A stretch of 64,000 nt of DNA from CANIGN01 sp041391385 (GTDB taxonomy: Bacteria; Bdellovibrionota; UBA2428). Location: contig JAWKOD010000006.1 of assembly GCA_041391385.1 (NCBI GenBank), positions 1 to 64,000 on the forward strand, read 5' to 3'. Numbering within the stretch: the first letter of the stretch is position 1; the number at the start of each line of letters is the position of its first letter. A model generated the notes under the pieces. The model was not told the origin of the DNA. It saw only the letters and a program-made list of their open reading frames with translations, and did not search any database. Shown piece by piece: positions 1 through 8,635 of the stretch. The translations under genes and the position numbers were made by a program.

Positions 1-131
1 AGTTCTATGGCGAGAGTGTAACTTGCAAGACTGTGTTCAGGGAGGTGTCCGCAAACGCCTCTGTGGCCTATTATAAGAATTTTACTTTTATCAAATCGAG
101 TATTCGTGTCGTCGGGGTCGTCGCGCCATGA
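1..131 (+). CDS. C-terminal end of an unidentified protein (partial)
   Basis: An open frame enters from the left edge and ends at a TGA at 129-131. It gives about 42 residues, with the C-terminus ending in RVVGVVAP. One Cys is present and there is no recognisable motif. The gene starts outside the window. Function unknown; it is supported only by an uninterrupted frame and plausible composition, so it may be spurious. Confidence 0.4.
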   Translation, partial: FYGESVTCKTVFREVSANASVAYYKNFTFIKSSIRVVGVVAP

Positions 132-211
132 GGAGGCATGCTCGGTGCTTGAACAAGCGAGTGTGAGAAGAAGAATGGAGAGAGAAAGATATCGCGCTAT
201 CATATTTGTTA

Positions 212-1564
212 TTATCCTTTTGCTTTTTGGGCTTTTCGCTCTAATCGCCAATCTCTGAGCAGGGTTAAAAAAGAAAGAGCCATGGCAATAAGGCAGCAAG
301 CTATCATGGTGATGAAAACTCCACGCCACTGATAGTGGTCTGCGATCCAGCCAACGCCTGTTCCGGCAATAGAGGAGCCAAAGACATAACCAAAGAAGCC
401 TGTGAACCCCGCAGCTGTACCCGCAGCTTGTTTGGGAACAAGGTCAAGTGCGTGAAGGCCTATCAGCATCACGGGGCCGTAAATTAAAAATCCAATCGAA
501 ATAAGAGCCGCGTAATCAATCCATATGGGGCCTTTTTCATTAAACCAGTAAACGAAAATGCCAATCATGGTGAGTCCCATAAAGAGAATGGTGGCAGGAG
601 CTCTTTTTCCTTTGAAAACTTTATCTGACATCCATCCGCAAAAAATTGTTCCTGGAATGGCAGCCCATTCAAAAAGTGACCAAGCTCTTGAGGATTGCTC
701 AAAGCTAAGGCCCTTTACGGTTTGAAAGTATGTGGGAATCCAATCAACAACACCGTAGCGAACAAAATAGACAAAGGCATTGGCCAGGGCGATGTACCAA
801 AGATAGCGATTGTTTAAGACGTGTTCAAAAAAGATTTCCTTAAAGGTAAAAACTTCTTTGTTTGAAGTGCTCTCAGGTGCCACTTCTAGCAAAGTGGATT
901 TAACCGGTGGGAGTCCGCAGCTCTCTGGGCGATCTTTCATAAGAAAAAAAACAAGTATCGCAAGTGCAGCAGCAACCAGCGCATTGAGTGTAAATTTTCC
1001 GGTCCAATCGCCAAAGAGGTTAAGTCCCCAAAGGGCGAAAGTTGCAACCATGGCACCGCCTACATTGTGGGCCACGTTCCAAACGCTCATAATTTGTCCG
1101 CGTTCCTTAAGGGGAAACCAGTGCACAACTGTTTTCCCACAGGGTGGCCAGCCCATGCCTTGTACCCAGCCGTTGAGGGCTTGGAGCACAAACACGATAC
1201 TGAGTGAGGTGTAAATAGATTTAATGCCCATTGCGAAGGTGCAAAGACAAGAAAGTAGGAGTCCTAGGGGTAGGAAATACTTGGGATTTGATCTGTCAGA
1301 GACAGAGCCCATGAGAAACTTCGAAATACCGTAACTCAGGCTCAAGGCAGTGAGTGCACCGCCGATTTGTGCTTTTGAGTACTGAGGGTACTCGGCTAAA
1401 ATATCGGGTAAGGCGAGCGAGAGGTTTTTTCTTACAAGGTAAAAGGCTGCATAGCCTATAAATATTCCTGCAAAAACCTGCCATTTGAGTCGCTTGTATT
1501 CAGCGGCCTGTTTATCTACGGGTAGTGGAGCGATAGCTGGCGCTGGCTTGAGGAAATTAAGCAT
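212..1564 (-). CDS. glpT: Glycerol-3-phosphate transporter-like MFS/OPA antiporter
   Basis: Inner-membrane carrier of 450 residues, about the length of E. coli GlpT (452). It resembles GlpT along its whole length from memory: the N-terminal MLNFLKPAP start, GYAAFYLVRKN with Arg45 at the position of the substrate-binding Arg45, GSVSDRSNPKYFLP, GWVQGMGWPPCGKTVVHW, SVWNVAHNVGG, and a second key Arg in FVRYGVVDW near residue 270. The OPA family exchanges organic phosphates for inorganic phosphate. GlpT (glycerol-3-phosphate) is the closest paralogue by these motifs, but UhpT-like sugar phosphates cannot be excluded. It appears monocistronic: the next minus-strand gene ends upstream at 1630 with a 65-bp gap. 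Confidence 0.88.
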   Translation of the reverse strand: MLNFLKPAPAIAPLPVDKQAAEYKRLKWQVFAGIFIGYAAFYLVRKNLSLALPDILAEYPQYSKAQIGGALTALSLSYGISKFLMGSVSDRSNPKYFLPLGLLLSCLCTFAMGIKSIYTSLSIVFVLQALNGWVQGMGWPPCGKTVVHWFPLKERGQIMSVWNVAHNVGGAMVATFALWGLNLFGDWTGKFTLNALVAAALAILVFFLMKDRPESCGLPPVKSTLLEVAPESTSNKEVFTFKEIFFEHVLNNRYLWYIALANAFVYFVRYGVVDWIPTYFQTVKGLSFEQSSRAWSLFEWAAIPGTIFCGWMSDKVFKGKRAPATILFMGLTMIGIFVYWFNEKGPIWIDYAALISIGFLIYGPVMLIGLHALDLVPKQAAGTAAGFTGFFGYVFGSSIAGTGVGWIADHYQWRGVFITMIACCLIAMALSFLTLLRDWRLERKAQKAKG

Positions 1565-1629
1565 TCACTATGGCTAGTGCGCAATGTCAGCTCGATCAAG
1601 AATCATTGTCTTTCAGCGTGTGGTAGGGG

Positions 1630-1926
1630 CTATTTTTTGCTTAAAATTTTAGGTGGGTAGCCTATTTTGACCAGATCTTTGGTGATTTTATCAAGGTCAC
1701 AAGGCTTAGGCGCAGCTTTGTTGCATTTGAATCGAGCCGTGTGATCTTCGAGTGTCACACTGACATCGCTTGTTCCGGGAGAGTTTTCGAGGAGTTTTTT
1801 AATTCGTGAGGTACAGGCCCCACACATCATTTTTTCTATTTTAAGTTCAACTGCTGATTCGGTGGCTGCTGCAATTGCGAGTGAACTGAGGGTGAGGAAT
1901 GCGAGGGAGCTAATAATTTTATACAT
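1630..1926 (-). CDS. Exported heavy-metal-associated (HMA) domain protein
   Basis: A 98-residue protein with an N-terminal signal peptide (about residues 1-20, ending AIAAA), followed by one HMA-like fold. The metal-binding MCGAC pair is Cys35/Cys38, as in MerP, CopZ and the N-domains of copper ATPases. A second CxxxxxxC pair near residues 69-76 is not part of the usual fold. With the signal peptide it is probably periplasmic, like MerP. It lies 14 bp downstream of the outer-membrane protein gene on the same strand, so both are likely expressed from the divergent promoter that carries a CsoR-type operator. Copper is the most likely ligand given that context; this is inferred. Confidence 0.8.
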   Translation of the reverse strand: MYKIISSLAFLTLSSLAIAAATESAVELKIEKMMCGACTSRIKKLLENSPGTSDVSVTLEDHTARFKCNKAAPKPCDLDKITKDLVKIGYPPKILSKK

Positions 1927-1940
1927 AGAGTACTTTCTTT

Positions 1941-3296
1941 TTAAAAGCTTAGGAGCGTTTGTGCAATACCCAGATACTCGGGGGCCTTGCTGTCGTCGTT
2001 ATTATTTCTAAATAGACTTCTGTCATCTACGAGACCAGCAATCCGGATAAGGGCCTGATCGTTGATATAGAAAGTTAAAGACGCGCCAAAGTTTCCGCTG
2101 TCGTTGTACGCGCTACCGTTTGTAAACACGACATCGCGGCCATCGTTAAAGAGTTCATATTGGAGCTGAAGGGTCCACTTTTGAGGAACAAATCTATAAT
2201 TAAGTCGCCCGTAAATACTGCTGACGTCGAAAGTTTTCCCGCCTTGTCTATCGGTTCCCATCATGTATTCGGCATAGAAGTCAATGTTGGATGAGAGGCT
2301 GATGCGTGCATCGATTGCAGCTCTATTTTTGTATACAAGAGTTCCACGGTCTGTGTGTCCGTTAAAGAGGAGGTCGTCCATTGTGAGTCCGTAGTGAGAA
2401 TATACAGGGTAATCTCTACCTGTGTATCCCGAGACTCCAAGCGAGAAGCTGTCGAAGGGGTCTATGGAAAGCCTTGCAACAACGGGTTTGGATCCGTTTC
2501 GAGCTTTAACAGCTACGTCTGCAGTGACTCCGGGAACTGTTGTGGTGACTGGTGCTTTGAGTGTGTCGGCGCCGTTGAGAACAGCAGCAGAGAATTCAAC
2601 GGGGCCGAGAGTACCCGACATCTCAAGACTTTTATCTGTAATACTGCCAATAGTTTTATAAACTGGAGAGCGAAGCGGGTTAGCGGGGGAGTCGAGACGT
2701 GCATCGATACCAAATCGATTTCGTAAGCGTCCTATTTTGATGGCAATGTCCTCTGGGAGTCCGGGAATGCTAGAGAATATGGCATAAACAAAGCCGTGAT
2801 CTTGCCCAACAGTGTCTCCCATTTTACTTGTGACAAGGAGTTGTTCGGCCAAAATAGAAATGTGGTCTCCTATATTTGTTGTCAGAAAAAGTTCGGCAAC
2901 GTGAATGTCAAAAGCACCAAAGCCCATGTCTTCTTCCGTAGGCCCACTCATTTGAGGGAAGTAAGCTCTCATGTCGAGCGCTCCTCCAAAATTGAGATTA
3001 TTGATTGGACCAAAAGCTAGGCTACCATTTTCTTCTTTAGGTGTAAGATCTGGCGATTCGAAGTTAAGGCTTTCAGTTTTTTCTTCTGTTTGCTTTTTTG
3101 TTTGAGTGGAGTTTTGGGCCACAATGAACTTTTGTATGAGTCCAGCCTCGTAGTTTTTACCAAAGCTTGGTTGGCCGCGAAGGACGGCGTCTTTGTTGGT
3201 TTTTGCAAGTGATTGTGGAACAGCTAGTAGTGCTGGCAATAGGCATAAGGTTAAGGTGTGTGTTAAGTTTAGGTGTTTTGACAAGATACCCCCCAT
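1941..3296 (-). CDS. Putative outer-membrane beta-barrel (porin-like) protein
   Basis: A 451-residue exported protein with a hydrophobic N-terminal signal (residues about 10-30, ending SLA). After a Lys/Gln/Glu-rich linker, alternating polar/aromatic strand-like stretches run to the C-terminus, which ends in Phe (QTLLSF) as outer-membrane barrels often do. No named family is recognised; it loosely resembles phosphate-selective or DUF-type porins. The ATG at 3296 lies inside the CsoR-like palindrome. A TTG at 3284, preceded by a GGGGGG tract, is an attractive alternative start and would keep the whole signal peptide. It precedes the HMA gene, suggesting a metal-related outer-membrane role, which is inferred only from context. 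Confidence 0.65.
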   Translation of the reverse strand: MGGILSKHLNLTHTLTLCLLPALLAVPQSLAKTNKDAVLRGQPSFGKNYEAGLIQKFIVAQNSTQTKKQTEEKTESLNFESPDLTPKEENGSLAFGPINNLNFGGALDMRAYFPQMSGPTEEDMGFGAFDIHVAELFLTTNIGDHISILAEQLLVTSKMGDTVGQDHGFVYAIFSSIPGLPEDIAIKIGRLRNRFGIDARLDSPANPLRSPVYKTIGSITDKSLEMSGTLGPVEFSAAVLNGADTLKAPVTTTVPGVTADVAVKARNGSKPVVARLSIDPFDSFSLGVSGYTGRDYPVYSHYGLTMDDLLFNGHTDRGTLVYKNRAAIDARISLSSNIDFYAEYMMGTDRQGGKTFDVSSIYGRLNYRFVPQKWTLQLQYELFNDGRDVVFTNGSAYNDSGNFGASLTFYINDQALIRIAGLVDDRSLFRNNNDDSKAPEYLGIAQTLLSF

Positions 3297-3307
3297 GGGT
3301 ATATCTT
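3278..3307 (+). promoter_or_regulatory. Promoter of the csoR cluster with operator between -35 and -10
   Basis: TTGACA (3278-3283, consensus -35) is followed after 18 bp by TATCTT (3302-3307). The CsoR-type palindrome fills the spacer. A start site 6-8 bp further on would fall at or next to the ATG at 3315, so the first gene may be read from a leaderless transcript. Confidence 0.5.
3286..3302. promoter_or_regulatory. CsoR-type operator palindrome
   Basis: The dyad ATACCC-CCCAT-GGGTAT lies in the 18-bp gap between divergent genes. GC-rich pseudopalindromes flanked by ATAC/GTAT are the known operator form for CsoR/RcnR-family (DUF156) repressors, for example B. subtilis CsoR sites of TACC...GGTA type. 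A CsoR homologue is encoded 430 bp downstream, which makes autoregulation and control of both strands likely. Confidence 0.7.
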
Positions 3308-3314
3308 ATAAGGT

Positions 3315-3719
3315 ATGAATTCAAAAGTTTCAGCATTGAAAATTCTTTTTTTCACTTTTGTTCTCACTGCGTCAGCACATAATCAAGACCCACAGGGAAT
3401 TCGCAAAACTCTTAAGCCTGTTTTTAAAAAATTTGGAGCCTCTATTCCTTCTGATTATATTAAATCGACCAACGTGCAGCAAATCGATGGACGTTCTGTC
3501 GAAGTCTATGCCGTTAAAAGCGCTGAAGGTGTTTTAAGTGGGATCGTTGGGAAAGTTGAGATCCAAGAAGTACTTTATGCTTTGGGAGTAGATGCAAAAG
3601 ACGGCAAGCTACTTATCGTTTCTAAAAAAGGTAAAGTTCTTGATGAAGATCAAATTCAAGAGTTGGACTTTGTGGCTCCTACAAGCCAAGGGCTTGTGAC
3701 ATTGTTTAAGAAGAAATGA
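3315..3719 (+). CDS. Small exported protein of unknown function (csoR cluster)
   Basis: A 134-residue protein with a signal peptide (KILFFTFVLTASA, cleavage near residue 21). The mature part is small and Lys-rich, ending FKKK. The stretch VYAVKSAEGVLSGIVGKVEIQ recalls the beta-hairpins of periplasmic FMN-binding-like folds, and a similar region is seen in the cytochrome three genes downstream, but no family is assigned. It is the first gene after the CsoR-type operator and ends 8 bp before csoR. No strong ribosome-binding site precedes the ATG; leaderless translation is possible. Confidence 0.65.
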   Translation: MNSKVSALKILFFTFVLTASAHNQDPQGIRKTLKPVFKKFGASIPSDYIKSTNVQQIDGRSVEVYAVKSAEGVLSGIVGKVEIQEVLYALGVDAKDGKLLIVSKKGKVLDEDQIQELDFVAPTSQGLVTLFKKK

Positions 3720-3727
3720 GCGAGTAA

Positions 3728-4024
3728 GTGAAGAAGGCAATTAAAAAAGCAAAGGCTGATTTTCCCTGTCATCAAAAAGAATTAAGTCGATTGCGTCGGA
3801 TTAAGGGACAGGTTGAAGGCGTGGAACGGATGATTTTAGATAGAAGATACTGTCCTGATATTTTAATTCAAATTCGAGCTGCACGATCTGCTCTAAAGTC
3901 TCTTGAGGCGAGCGTGCTTCAAACTCATTTTGAACACTGTATGCAAGACGCTGCAAAATCAGGTTCTGAAGCGCTAAGAAGTCAAAAAATTAAAGAAATA
4001 ATGGATTTGTTTTTAAAAAGCTAA
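3728..4024 (+). CDS. csoR: CsoR-family copper-sensing transcriptional repressor
   Basis: A 98-residue all-helical DUF156 repressor with a GTG start. LSRLRRIKGQVEGVERMI is the family's helix-1 signature. The Cu(I) ligand set of CsoR is present with exact family spacing: Cys42 (preceded by Tyr41), His67 and Cys71, matching C36/H61/C65 of M. tuberculosis CsoR. The nickel sensor RcnR has His instead of the last Cys, and FrmR lacks the His-Cys set, so copper is the best call. The apo-repressor would bind the palindrome at 3286-3302, and Cu(I) would release it. It is flanked by exported proteins that are probable regulon members. Confidence 0.88.
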   Translation: MKKAIKKAKADFPCHQKELSRLRRIKGQVEGVERMILDRRYCPDILIQIRAARSALKSLEASVLQTHFEHCMQDAAKSGSEALRSQKIKEIMDLFLKS

Positions 4025-4037
4025 AGTTGGAGGAAGT

Positions 4038-4523
4038 ATGGAATATAAAAAACTAATTATTTGCGGGTTCGTAGTAGGGGCTTTGTCGTATGGAGTTGCT
4101 GCTGAAAAAACAAAGAGCGCAAAACCTAAAATGGCGCATATGCATGAGTCTAAACACGATGGAAAGATTTATATGTTGGGCGATGTCCACTTTGAAGTAA
4201 CTGGAGATCCAAAGATGATCATGATTTACTCTTATGATCGCTACGGGGATGATATGGACTTCAACAAGCTAGATATAAAACTTGCATTAGTTGAATTGAC
4301 GAATCGTCGTGATCTCAAGTTTGTAAAAGATAAAAAGGAAACAAACCTGGTTCATGTGATGCTTCCGAGTGATTTAAATAAAGATACAGCTGTAGTTGAA
4401 CTCAAAGCAAAGAATGTAGACCTTCCCAAGGGGCAAAGCGTTGCCGGATATCCGTTGAAAATTAAAGTGAAGGATATTCACGCAAAAGACGGAGCGGACC
4501 CTCACGCTGGCCATAATATGTAG
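4038..4523 (+). CDS. Exported His/Met-rich protein, candidate periplasmic copper binder
   Basis: A 161-residue protein with a signal peptide (about residues 1-21, ending VAA). The mature N-terminus is rich in His and Met (KPKMAHMHESKHDGK) and the C-terminus ends in HAGHNM. Such clusters commonly bind Cu(I)/Cu(II) in the periplasm. The middle (GKIYMLGDVHFEV...) looks like a beta-sandwich, but I do not recognise a named family. It lies 13 bp after csoR with a good AGGAAG ribosome-binding site, and is followed immediately by the cytochrome gene. Confidence 0.7.
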   Translation: MEYKKLIICGFVVGALSYGVAAEKTKSAKPKMAHMHESKHDGKIYMLGDVHFEVTGDPKMIMIYSYDRYGDDMDFNKLDIKLALVELTNRRDLKFVKDKKETNLVHVMLPSDLNKDTAVVELKAKNVDLPKGQSVAGYPLKIKVKDIHAKDGADPHAGHNM

Positions 4524-4532
4524 GCAGTTGTG

Positions 4533-5321
4533 ATGAGATTTTATTTAATATCTCTTTTGTCATATGCTTTTCTGCTTGCTGTTCCGACTGCAACTGCTCT
4601 TCCATCGAGTGCTCGACTTTTTCAGATGCACTATGGCTACAAGACTAGTTGCATGCTTTGTCACGCAAATGGAGGGGGCTCTAGACCAAACGATTACGGT
4701 AAGGCTTTTTTAAGAGCTGGAGCAAACTTAAGTGCTTTTAAAAAAATTGAGAATAAAGATTCAGATGAAGATGGCACCACCAACCTTAAGGAGATTTTAG
4801 CAAAATCGAATCCAGGAAAGAAACAAAGTACGCCCACACAGCCGGGTGATTGGTTGGCACATGTGGGGGGAGTTTATATTCCCATAGACGAACTCAAAGA
4901 GCTCTTTTCTGAAAGTTATAAGTTTTCAGCTCTAGAGGGTTCCTTGAGCATAGAGCAAATTCAGAAATTAAAGGCTAAACTTGCTCAAGACTTAAAAGAT
5001 GATGACAAGGTCCCTACTTTTTATTTTGCGGAAAAAGACGGAAAAAAAGTAGCGGTTGTTCAGTTTGTAACATCGAAAGGAGCATCTTCCTCACTGACAG
5101 CAGCGATTGCAGTGAGTGTAGATGCTAAGCTTGTGTCGACTCAAATATTGAAACTTACTAAAGGGCTTTCAGATCCCAGTGTATTTGCTAAGGGAATGGA
5201 GAATAAGAACTTTTCTCAGCTTGCGATGTTGACGACAAAGCTTGAGTCCGAGAAACTGCTCTTAGATGCGACAAGAAGAAGTCTTGCGCTGCTAAGTATA
5301 GTTTTTGGTGGGAGTAAATAA
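4533..5321 (+). CDS. Exported mono-haem c-type cytochrome with extra C-terminal domain
   Basis: About 262 residues with a signal peptide (residues 1-23, ending ATA). One CxxCH haem motif (CMLCH) lies near residue 40. A DSDEDGTTN segment resembles thrombospondin-type calcium repeats often found after such haem domains. The C-terminal half (FYFAEKDGKKVAVVQFV and onward) is a beta-rich domain reminiscent of FMN-binding-like domains, though without a clear flavinylation motif. ATG at 4533 is preferred over the overlapping GTG at 4530. Part of the csoR operon; an electron-transfer role in metal redox or respiration is inferred. Confidence 0.75.
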   Translation: MRFYLISLLSYAFLLAVPTATALPSSARLFQMHYGYKTSCMLCHANGGGSRPNDYGKAFLRAGANLSAFKKIENKDSDEDGTTNLKEILAKSNPGKKQSTPTQPGDWLAHVGGVYIPIDELKELFSESYKFSALEGSLSIEQIQKLKAKLAQDLKDDDKVPTFYFAEKDGKKVAVVQFVTSKGASSSLTAAIAVSVDAKLVSTQILKLTKGLSDPSVFAKGMENKNFSQLAMLTTKLESEKLLLDATRRSLALLSIVFGGSK

Positions 5322-5323
5322 TT

Positions 5324-5968
5324 GTGGCAGACGGATCGAGTGAGTCCTTAAATTTTGATACGGCAGCGTTGAACAACGCAACAGTTGAAGTTGCACGTAA
5401 GCTTGATCCTTTAAAGGATTATATTCTCCCTTTATCTGCACTCGCTCTTTTTTTTCTAGCGATTTACCTTTCTTTACGCATAAGTAAAAAGTTATTGGCC
5501 AAGAATTCTAATCCTGCATTTTTTAAAATGGAAGATTTACCACCACCTTTAAGAGTGGCCACAGTCCCACTGTTACTTGGGTATTTCTTGACACATGTTT
5601 TTTCGGCAGCCACAGTTTATTACAATACTCAAATCGCTAATCCTTCAACCCTGCTATATTTTGAGGCGATGGGCACGGGTCGACTTTTGTCGCTAACGCA
5701 TGCTCATCTATTTGCACACGCTACGATGTATTTTATTTTAGCGGCTCTTGTTCAGCTCACGGGTACGGGCTTTGTGTTTACGGTTCTTGCTCCACTGATG
5801 GCTCTCTGGGCAGGGGTTTTTGATGTGTTTTCGTGGTGGGGATTAAAAAGCATATCTCCAAATTTTGAATGGCTATCAATTGCGTGCGGCTCAATTTTTA
5901 GTGTCGCCTTTGTTTTAATGGCTTTTGCTATATTAAGGTCGGCTTTGAGGGGCAAGGCAGCTCGCTGA
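5324..5968 (+). CDS. Multi-pass membrane protein of unknown function (csoR cluster)
   Basis: A 214-residue inner-membrane protein with a GTG start 2 bp after the cytochrome stop codon, so probably translationally linked. About five hydrophobic segments are visible (near residues 33-52, 77-95, 128-145, 150-170 and 185-205). The third begins with the His-rich LTHAHLFAH, which could bind haem or metal at the membrane face. This looks like a partner of the preceding cytochrome, for example a quinol- or haem-linked anchor, but that is inference. No family name is assigned. Confidence 0.65.
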   Translation: MADGSSESLNFDTAALNNATVEVARKLDPLKDYILPLSALALFFLAIYLSLRISKKLLAKNSNPAFFKMEDLPPPLRVATVPLLLGYFLTHVFSAATVYYNTQIANPSTLLYFEAMGTGRLLSLTHAHLFAHATMYFILAALVQLTGTGFVFTVLAPLMALWAGVFDVFSWWGLKSISPNFEWLSIACGSIFSVAFVLMAFAILRSALRGKAAR

Positions 5969-6041
5969 TCTGTCAAATTCTTGATCGAGTAAAGTTATTA
6001 GGTTCTTAATATGGCTAGGATTCTTACCGAAAAGTTGAGAA

Positions 6042-8555
6042 GTGCCCGCATTCAAAAAATTGCGTTTTTTATACGCTTTTTACTTAGCTAATCTCATTCT
6101 TGTTGAAGCAGGCCCTCTTGAATGGTTAGGGAGAGAAGTAAACGGCTTAGATTATAAAGTGGAAGAATCCCAAGACTTTTCGGGTTCATTTACAAATATA
6201 GGCATAGGCGCAGGTTTCGAAAGAAATCAGAGTGTAGACCGCAAATCTTCCCTCCTTACTTATCGTTATAGTTTAAGTCCTTCGGCATCTGCACCCTTAA
6301 TGGTCTCAGAGGCGGTTAGAAGTGCAGCGGATTTTTTACTTCCCCCAGGATTCACTCCCTTTTTGGGCGTTAGTGCGACCCGTGGAGTAACCTTTTATCG
6401 ACGTGTTGAACCCGGTCTTGTGAGATCTGCTCTTCACTTTCCTCTTACACCTTTTCAAAACATCCCTAGAAATGCTGATGAGCTTGCTCCTCTCACTCCT
6501 GGTGCAAAAGAAAAATTCCCAAAGGGGAGTGCAATGCAAATTCCCTCTTCTACAACTCTTTCGCTCGGTCTCGCTAAAAGTTTGCAACGTGAGCTTTATG
6601 AGGATTTATCAAAAACGACTCAAGAAGAAGCGACGGATTTACTTAAAGATGTAGTCGGAACAGCAAAAAACGTTGCAAACCCTTTGGACTTTGCAATTCT
6701 CAGTGCACTTAGTTTTGTTTTTAGTAAGAATTATACTCTTTCATATGACACAATTTTAACTCGATTTGAAGGAGAGGGTGAATACGTTCGCCTTCAAAAA
6801 ATAGTTTCTTATTCCAAGACCCTTCAAAGTCAGTTATCTTTTAATATTTTTAACGTTTTAAAAACAAGATTCCCGTTTGTAAAACAAGAGGCACTTAATT
6901 CCATTGCAAATAGATTAGCGTCAAAAGTTATTAAGAAAGTAATCAATAAGCTCATTGGAGTTTCTGCCAATCTAACGCTGAATCATTCGCAATCAGAGGA
7001 AGCCGCTTTGTGGGATTATACCTATGATCTTAGGGATCCTTTAGCACGTGAAGCCTTTGATGAAGCCTATGCCAGAAAGGGATTGGCTCCAGAATTAAAA
7101 GTTGTTGACATTAAAAACCCTCAAACACCTCGACACCAAGAAATTAAAAAAGATTTTGATGGCCCCTTTCAAAAGTCTCATGAAATTGCCATGGATTTTA
7201 AAAAACAAGATATAGCTAACCCCTCAGTTATTCAAAACTTTGATGGTTCATTTAGCCGACAAAGTGAATCTAAAAATTTTCATGTTTCCATTCCTTTTCT
7301 CACAGCCTCTGCATCTATGATTCTTTCGTCGTCAACCGTGAGTACGGAGGGGATAGCTTTAAAGAATAATGTGGGTGAAAGAGATAAGTTCAAACGAATT
7401 CCTCTAATAGACACGCAACGTAATCTCACGCGCTTTGAAGTAACACGTATGGTTGACCCACAAACAGGTGCGCTTATTGATGATGTAAGTGAGCTCAAGC
7501 TTACGCATAAAATGATTCGTAGAAACATCACAGGCAATGCCATGAGAGATTTCACCGATGAAATATATAAGTATGTCGGAGGCGATTCCCGCCTCTTTCC
7601 AGATCGCTATGGTCCCTTGACGTCTTTGACACAAAAACTAAATATTATTGAATCTGATTCGGATTATATTCCTTGGGGTGGCGAGGTGGAGGCGCAAATT
7701 ACGGTATCACCACTTTACATTGCGCTTATGCGACGCTCTTTTTTGGAGGGGGCACAGGTGGCATTCCAACATAGCAGCGAAAATACCGTAGAAGGATTTG
7801 AAGGAGGAACTCAGGGAATACTTTTTAAATATATTTTTAATGCCGCAATTAAACACCTTGAAAGAGTTGCTCGTAAAAAAGGAAAGGCACACTTAGCCGT
7901 ACAAAAAGCGGGGCATTTTAAAAAATTAAAAACTCAGGTAGTTGGATTGTTTACGGGCACTGACACAAGAATTAATCCACTCTCGTGGACTACTTGTGCT
8001 ACACAGGTTGCACAAAAAATAGCTCTGTTCTTTATGCAAAATCATCCAACTCCCGCAACTATTGACTTTAGACTTAGGTTTTATGAAAGCTATCCTAATT
8101 GCCAATACAATGCTGACTATCTAGGTCTTATGGGATTACGAGATGCTATAACCGAACCTGTATCGGATGAGTGCAGTGATACCTACGATGAGTTAGGTCT
8201 TGCTACAATACTCGATATTCTTGAATTTTTACCCGAAAGACCTGAATGGGGTCCGCGTGTAACAACTAAAATTTCTGCAATGGGGGCGCCTGTAAAAAAA
8301 GCAGACGATAGGCCCGATGTATATTCTTATTATGAGCAGGATACGCAAATACCACTTCCAATGAGTGAGCAGTTTAGGCTTATTAACGATCTTAGAAACA
8401 GTGCTGGCTCGGCATACTCTTCTGTTCACCTTCAAAAGGGAGCGCAGGGAGGAAGTACTTGTCTTTTAGAACACAAAACTCAAGAAACACTCATTCCAGC
8501 AAATGCTCAAACAACAAGTTCTCCAGTAGATGGGACAAATGTCCATAGTGAATAA
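6042..8555 (+). CDS. Large exported protein of unknown function (837 aa)
   Basis: A long plus-strand gene with a GTG start and a hydrophobic N-terminus (FLYAFYLANLILVEAG) that fits a signal peptide. There are no further membrane segments. The sequence is rich in Ser/Thr and aromatic residues. Two short internal repeats occur near residues 370-410: DFDGPFQKSHE and NFDGSFSRQSE, each followed by a charged strand. Four to five Cys cluster in the C-terminal third. No known domain is recognised. It stands alone between the csoR cluster and another exported small protein. Surface or periplasmic location is inferred. Confidence 0.7.
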   Translation: MPAFKKLRFLYAFYLANLILVEAGPLEWLGREVNGLDYKVEESQDFSGSFTNIGIGAGFERNQSVDRKSSLLTYRYSLSPSASAPLMVSEAVRSAADFLLPPGFTPFLGVSATRGVTFYRRVEPGLVRSALHFPLTPFQNIPRNADELAPLTPGAKEKFPKGSAMQIPSSTTLSLGLAKSLQRELYEDLSKTTQEEATDLLKDVVGTAKNVANPLDFAILSALSFVFSKNYTLSYDTILTRFEGEGEYVRLQKIVSYSKTLQSQLSFNIFNVLKTRFPFVKQEALNSIANRLASKVIKKVINKLIGVSANLTLNHSQSEEAALWDYTYDLRDPLAREAFDEAYARKGLAPELKVVDIKNPQTPRHQEIKKDFDGPFQKSHEIAMDFKKQDIANPSVIQNFDGSFSRQSESKNFHVSIPFLTASASMILSSSTVSTEGIALKNNVGERDKFKRIPLIDTQRNLTRFEVTRMVDPQTGALIDDVSELKLTHKMIRRNITGNAMRDFTDEIYKYVGGDSRLFPDRYGPLTSLTQKLNIIESDSDYIPWGGEVEAQITVSPLYIALMRRSFLEGAQVAFQHSSENTVEGFEGGTQGILFKYIFNAAIKHLERVARKKGKAHLAVQKAGHFKKLKTQVVGLFTGTDTRINPLSWTTCATQVAQKIALFFMQNHPTPATIDFRLRFYESYPNCQYNADYLGLMGLRDAITEPVSDECSDTYDELGLATILDILEFLPERPEWGPRVTTKISAMGAPVKKADDRPDVYSYYEQDTQIPLPMSEQFRLINDLRNSAGSAYSSVHLQKGAQGGSTCLLEHKTQETLIPANAQTTSSPVDGTNVHSE

Positions 8556-8635
8556 AGTCGCCAATCATTGTTCCGCAACGTTCCCAAGGGATGCTTTGTT
8601 GCGTCAATGAGAGTTGTTTCTGCTAAATAGTGTGA

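Noticed and set aside
810..1214. 134-codon plus-strand frame inside glpT
   Set aside because: Opposite strand of a well-recognised transporter gene; no independent support.
2355..3020. Several plus-strand frames opposite the outer-membrane protein gene
   Set aside because: Mutually overlapping, Cys/Ser-rich shadows without signals.
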